Program-made: the position numbers and the translations under genes
NCBI RefSeq assembly: GCF_003347015.1
Contig: NZ_PNFB01000004.1
Location: 186,001 to 250,000, forward strand
Length of the DNA stretch: 64,000 nucleotides
Direction of reading: 5' to 3'
DNA from: Brachybacterium sp. YJGR34
GTDB taxonomy: Bacteria; Actinomycetota; Actinomycetes; Actinomycetales; Dermabacteraceae
Part shown: positions 60,290-64,000 of the stretch, one piece after another
Layout: each line of letters starts with the position of its first letter
Numbering within the stretch: the stretch's first letter is position 1
The notes under the pieces: model-generated
Seen by the model: only the letters and a program-made list of their open reading frames with translations
Databases searched by the model: none
Told to the model about the DNA's origin: nothing

Positions 60290-62581
60290 TCACCACTCCA
60301 GGATCTGCCAGCGCTTCTTCTTCGCCACGGCGTACAGCCCGAGGTCCGGCGCGATCGCCGTCGGGGTGCCCACGAGGGACAGCCAGGCGGCGTCCGCATG
60401 GGAGTCGCCGTAGCCGTAGGAGTCCGCGAGCCGGGCGCCGTGCTGGTCGGCGTACTTGCGCAGCCAGTTCGCACGTGCCTCGTCGACCAGCGGGGGAGTG
60501 GCGAGGTAGCCGGTCATGACCCCGGCGGCGTCCTCGTCCATGTGGGTCGCGATGACCTCGTCGAAGAGGTCCGCGAGGGGCTCGACCAGCACGTCCAGCG
60601 CCCCGGTGACGAGCACGGTGCGGTGCCCGGCGGCGCGGTGGCGCTCGATGGTCTCGAGGGCCTCGGGGCGGATCGAGGCGCGGATGCGGCGCCCGGCCTC
60701 GCCCTGCATGAGGGTGCGCAGCTCCTGGGCGCGGTAGCCCTTGTAGCGGCGGTTGACCAGGCGGATCAGCTCGGAGCGGTCGCGCTTCTCGGCGCGCAGG
60801 TAGCCGGGGACCGCGGCGAGCAGGCCGCCGATCTCCGCGGGCCAGGTGCGCCGGGGCGTCGTCGCGCGGACCACGGCGAAGTACTGCTGGACGATGTTCG
60901 TGGCCAGCACCGTGCCGTCGAGGTCGAAGACCGCGAGCGCGGTCTCGGAGGTCTTGAGCGCCGGGGCAGGGCGGTCGGCGCGCTTGCGCTGCGCGGACTT
61001 CGCCCGGGAGTAGGCCTTGGTGAGGTCGGTGACGGCCGGCAGGTGCTGGTTCTGGAAGTAGTCCTTCCAGTCGATCTCGGTGACGTCGAAGTCGTGCTCG
61101 GCCAGGAAGTCCGCCGGTAGCTCCTCGCGCATCGCGCGGGTGTTCGCGTCGTCGAAGACCATCTCGGTCTTCGTGTACTGCCGGTACAGCTCGATGTACT
61201 TGCGCAGCATGGTCAGGCCCGAGGTGGCCTTGTGCAGCTCGGAGGTCCAGCTGCGGGTGCGGCGGGTGGCCGGCAGGTAGGCGACCGCGGCGGAGCCCAC
61301 CTTGGCGGCGATCTCCTTGCCGCGGAAGCGCTGCTCGACCATCTCCACGGCGGGGAAGGACCACTCGGGGACCGTGATCGGCCGGCCCTTGTCGTCCTCC
61401 AGGGGGTGCTCGACGAAGTACTCGCGCACCGCGGTGACCATCTCGTGGAAGGGCAGCGGGTTCGAGGCCCCGGAGACCACCTGGTAGTAGGCCTCGTCGC
61501 CGCGACGGGAGACGTCCTGGGTCGCGAGCGCCACGATCACGTTGACGACGTGGTCCACGGGGATGACGTCGAGGATCGAATCGGCCAGGCCCGGGAACTC
61601 CGGCAGGGCGCCGCGGGCGTAGGCCATGATCAGGGGGTCGGCGACCTTGTAGCCGTCGATCCAGCCCGGGAACGGCTTGTGCATCGCGGACTCGATGATC
61701 GAGGGGCGCACGAAGGAGACGCGGTGGCCATTGCCGGCCCACATCTCCTCGGCGACCTGCTCGGCCATCGCCTTGGTGAAGGTGTAGATGTCGGTCCAGC
61801 CCACGGACTGGGCGCGGGTGCGGCCGAAGTCGACGAGGCGCTCGTCGACCCAGGCGCGGCGCGCCTCCTCGGAGGCGGAGGCCACTGCCTTGGGGCCCAT
61901 GCGGCCGTCGCGCAGGCGCGCGGCTCGGATCTGGGAGCGCAGGGTCTCGGGCCGGCGGGACTCCGCCTCGACCCGGGCACGGGCGCCGAGCGCGGCCTCG
62001 TACTCGGCGCGCCAGTCGACGTCGGACTGCAGCGAGCCCTCCTGCCGCAGCCCCTTGGAGATCCCGCCGACGTACGCGGTGGAGACGTGGATGACGTGCG
62101 GGTCCTGGCCGGAGGCCAGCAGCGCCTCGTACAGATTGCGGGCCCCGCCGACGTTGGTGTGGAAGGCCTCGTCGATCGGGGGGTCGAAGGAGACCGAGGA
62201 GGCGGAGTGGATGACCACGTCCAGCGGCTCGGTGATCTCCGGCATGTCCGTGAGGTCGCCCTCGAGGACCGTGACGCGGTCGGTGAGGATCTGCTGCAGG
62301 GCCGCCCGGCCGTCGGTGCCCTCGGGCCCCGCGGCGGCGATGAGCTCCGCCCAGGAGGCGAAGACGGGCTTGCGCAGCAGCTGCTCGAGACGCTTGCGGC
62401 CGTTCACCGAGCCCTTGGGGCGGACCACGGCCGTGACGTGCACGTCCTCGGTGGTCTCCAGCAGTGAGCGCAGCACCGCCTGGCCGAGGAACCCGGTCAC
62501 CCCGGTCAGGAGGATCCGGCGGCCCCCGCGGGTGGTGCCGCCGGCGGCGGACGGAGCGGCAGGGACAGTGCTGTGCGACAT
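60290..62581 (-). CDS. Fusion of an SDR fatty-acyl-reductase-like domain and a HAD-IB phosphatase
   Basis: A 763-residue fusion. The first 500 residues or so are an extended SDR: Rossmann motif LLTGVTGFLGQAVL (near residue 24), Tyr-Lys pair in YTFTKAMAEQ (near 268), a fold like the NAD-binding domain of fatty acyl-CoA reductases. The last 240 residues are a HAD-IB phosphatase: nucleophile Asp in VFDLDGTVLATN (near 547), VLVTGALDVLVEPLA, and YGYGDSHADAAWL. HAD-IB domains usually sit next to acylglycerol acyltransferases, and an acyltransferase gene is at 63484. A role in lipid or wax synthesis is likely but not shown. AGAGGA supports the ATG. Confidence 0.8.
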   Translation of the reverse strand: MSHSTVPAAPSAAGGTTRGGRRILLTGVTGFLGQAVLRSLLETTEDVHVTAVVRPKGSVNGRKRLEQLLRKPVFASWAELIAAAGPEGTDGRAALQQILTDRVTVLEGDLTDMPEITEPLDVVIHSASSVSFDPPIDEAFHTNVGGARNLYEALLASGQDPHVIHVSTAYVGGISKGLRQEGSLQSDVDWRAEYEAALGARARVEAESRRPETLRSQIRAARLRDGRMGPKAVASASEEARRAWVDERLVDFGRTRAQSVGWTDIYTFTKAMAEQVAEEMWAGNGHRVSFVRPSIIESAMHKPFPGWIDGYKVADPLIMAYARGALPEFPGLADSILDVIPVDHVVNVIVALATQDVSRRGDEAYYQVVSGASNPLPFHEMVTAVREYFVEHPLEDDKGRPITVPEWSFPAVEMVEQRFRGKEIAAKVGSAAVAYLPATRRTRSWTSELHKATSGLTMLRKYIELYRQYTKTEMVFDDANTRAMREELPADFLAEHDFDVTEIDWKDYFQNQHLPAVTDLTKAYSRAKSAQRKRADRPAPALKTSETALAVFDLDGTVLATNIVQQYFAVVRATTPRRTWPAEIGGLLAAVPGYLRAEKRDRSELIRLVNRRYKGYRAQELRTLMQGEAGRRIRASIRPEALETIERHRAAGHRTVLVTGALDVLVEPLADLFDEVIATHMDEDAAGVMTGYLATPPLVDEARANWLRKYADQHGARLADSYGYGDSHADAAWLSLVGTPTAIAPDLGLYAVAKKKRWQILEW

Positions 62582-62689
62582 GGGATCCTCTGTGGACGGG
62601 GCTTCTCGGCGGTGCCCGGGCTGCGCGCGACACGCCTGGAGGGCTCGTCACCAGGGGTCTTCTCAGCGCTGGTCAGGGACTCGCTAGTG

Positions 62690-62695
62690 TATCGT
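62690..62695 (+). promoter_or_regulatory. -10 element of the SDR gene
   Basis: TATCGT seven bases before the ATG at 62703, in the 121-base gap shared with the divergent SDR-HAD gene. Confidence 0.45.
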
Positions 62696-62702
62696 AGCCG
62701 CC

Positions 62703-63479
62703 ATGCACAGGGCCCTGATCACCGGTGGCACCGCAGGCATCGGGGCCGCCTTCGCCAGAGCGTTCGCCGCGCGAGGGTCCTCCCTCGTCCTGGTCGCGCG
62801 CGACGCCGCACGTCTCGACGAGTCCGCGGCGCAGCTCCGCCGCGAGTACGGCGTCGAGGTCGAGACGCTCGTCGCCGACCTCGTCGACCGCGATGCCCAG
62901 CAGCGGGTGGCCGACCGCCTCGAGGACGACGACGACCCCGTCGACGTCCTCGTCAACAACGCCGGATTCTCCGTCCGGGCGAGCCTCCTGGACGAGGACC
63001 TCACCCCGCACGACCTCGGTTTCGAGGTGATGATCCGGGCGGTCCTGAAGCTGGGCGGCGCGGCCGGCCGCGGCATGGCGCGGCGCGGCGGCGGCTGGAT
63101 CATCAACGTCGGCTCCGTCAGCGCCCTGGTCACGCAGAACAACTACTCCGCCATCAAGGCCTGGGTGGGCAACTACTCCGAGTCCCTCGGCGTGCAGCTC
63201 TCCGGCACCGGGGTGAAGGTCACCGCCCTGATGCCGGGCTGGGTGCGCACGGAGTTTCATTCCCGGGCCGGGATCAAGGGCTCCTCGATCCCGGGCGTGC
63301 TGTGGCTGGACGCGGACCGCCTCGTGGAGGACTGCCTGCGGGACGTCGCCCGCGGGAAGCCGGTCTCGATCCCCTCGAAGCGCTGGAAGCTCATCGCCGC
63401 CGTGCTGCGGACCACTCCGCGCGGCCTCGTCGCCCGGCTCAGCGCGGTGCTCAGCCACCGCCGCAATCGAGAGAAGTGA
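62703..63479 (+). CDS. Classical short-chain dehydrogenase/reductase
   Basis: A 258-residue SDR. The cofactor motif is TGGTAGIG near residue 7, the adenine-ring motif is NNAGFSV, and the catalytic residues are Ser in NVGSVSAL and Tyr and Lys in YSAIKAW. The C-terminal 40 residues are basic (RWKLIAAVLRTTPRGLVARL), which could bind membrane. This plan fits the DltE/SadH-like group that reduces ketones or fatty-acid derivatives. It is divergent from the SDR-HAD fusion and five bases upstream of an acyltransferase. Confidence 0.88.
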   Translation: MHRALITGGTAGIGAAFARAFAARGSSLVLVARDAARLDESAAQLRREYGVEVETLVADLVDRDAQQRVADRLEDDDDPVDVLVNNAGFSVRASLLDEDLTPHDLGFEVMIRAVLKLGGAAGRGMARRGGGWIINVGSVSALVTQNNYSAIKAWVGNYSESLGVQLSGTGVKVTALMPGWVRTEFHSRAGIKGSSIPGVLWLDADRLVEDCLRDVARGKPVSIPSKRWKLIAAVLRTTPRGLVARLSAVLSHRRNREK

Positions 63480-63483
63480 TCGC

Positions 63484-64000
63484 TTGACCCCGAAGGATCC
63501 CGCCGCGAGCTCCTCGAGCTCGGACAGCGATGCGCGGAGCGGACCCCAGCGACTGCTGAAGTCGCTCTCGGCGCGCTCGCGCGCCGAGGGCTGGGAGAAG
63601 CCGGAGGGGGAGCTGGCGAAGTACCGCTCCCGCTGGCGCGCGAACGTCCGCTTCGTCCTGCAGCGGGTGGTGTTCCGCGCGGTGGTGAACTCGGCGGTGA
63701 CCCCGATGGTGGACACGCATCGCCGGGTGAAGAGCATCCGGGGGCCGTTCGTGCTGGTCGCGAACCACACCAGTCATGTCGACGGGCCGCTGCTGGCGAT
63801 GAGCCTGCCCTGGGCGCAGGGCCGGTACCTGTGCACCGGCACGGCCGCGGACTACTGGTTCGACCACTGGTACCGCCGGATCTTCGTGCGCCTGATGCTC
63901 AACGCCTTCCCGATCGACCGCGGGGGCAGTCGCAAGTACTCGGGCACCTCCCGGCGCCTGCTGCGCTCCGGCGTGCCGATCCTGGTCTTCCCCGAGGGCG
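63484..64000 (+). CDS. Lysophospholipid acyltransferase (PlsC type), cut by window end
   Basis: The first 172 residues are present. The TTG at 63484 is the likely start, five bases after the SDR stop; no ATG or GTG is placed better. The acyltransferase motif is VANHTSHVDGP (NHx4D, His near residue 95) and motif III is FPEG right at the window end. It should add an acyl chain to a glycerol-phosphate acceptor at the inner membrane. With the SDR and SDR-HAD genes it suggests a lipid-modifying cluster. Confidence 0.85.
   Translation, partial: MTPKDPAASSSSSDSDARSGPQRLLKSLSARSRAEGWEKPEGELAKYRSRWRANVRFVLQRVVFRAVVNSAVTPMVDTHRRVKSIRGPFVLVANHTSHVDGPLLAMSLPWAQGRYLCTGTAADYWFDHWYRRIFVRLMLNAFPIDRGGSRKYSGTSRRLLRSGVPILVFPEG

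Overview
This window is very GC-rich and densely packed with genes. GTG and TTG starts are common and genes often overlap by 1 to 4 bases. The gene content (class E-type LAXTG surface proteins, a MoxR/DUF58/TgpA cluster, DUF6318, DUF5819-HTTM, SbcCD with an actinobacterial look) points to a high-GC Actinomycete. My best guess is Micrococcales, Dermabacteraceae such as Brachybacterium. That is an inference from domain content, not a database match. I saw no rRNA, tRNA, CRISPR, IS element or prophage.

Layout. 1-7,082: the tail of one LAXTG-anchored protein, then a 1,475-residue repeat-rich surface protein, then a DUF5819-HTTM gene pair. 7,218-10,879: a two-gene glycosidase operon (GH2 and GH127). 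10,813-16,792: an XRE-type regulator, a patatin phospholipase, a YdeI-like protein, an MFS exporter and a second surface protein with a Pro/Glu/Thr stalk. 16,930-21,859: MoxR-DUF58-transglutaminase operon. 22,061-28,102: type II NADH dehydrogenase, secreted 5'-nucleotidase and an APC permease. 28,141-29,965: an ArsR/SRPBCC pair and a methyltransferase. 30,164-39,045: an unbroken run of minus-strand genes, mostly short and mostly with their own promoters (flavin oxidoreductase, two P-loop kinases, DUF402, a frameshifted LD-carboxypeptidase, ParB-like, IMPase, GNAT, Nudix, nucleotidyltransferase). 39,135-45,297: Nudix, DUF402, HAD and SbcDC. 45,372-53,553: KAS III, VanZ, DUF456, a heterodimeric ABC exporter, NTF2-like, methyltransferase and DUF6318. 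53,677-60,274: a second heterodimeric ABC exporter and an amino-acid ABC importer. 60,290-64,000: a lipid-metabolism group (SDR-HAD fusion, SDR, acyltransferase cut by the window end).

How the genes may work together. Four proteins carry LAXTG sorting signals, so a class E sortase elsewhere in the genome probably anchors them. The large surface protein has tandem Glu/Asp-rich octapeptides and sits just upstream of a vitamin-K-carboxylase-like HTTM gene; a modifying relationship is speculative but testable. Both ABC exporter pairs show the split of one canonical and one degenerate ATP site that is typical of heterodimeric exporters.

A window-wide regulatory pattern stands out. At least nineteen genes have a TANNNT-like -10 hexamer six to eight bases before the start codon, so they are probably transcribed as leaderless mRNAs. 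This spacing also settles several start codons.
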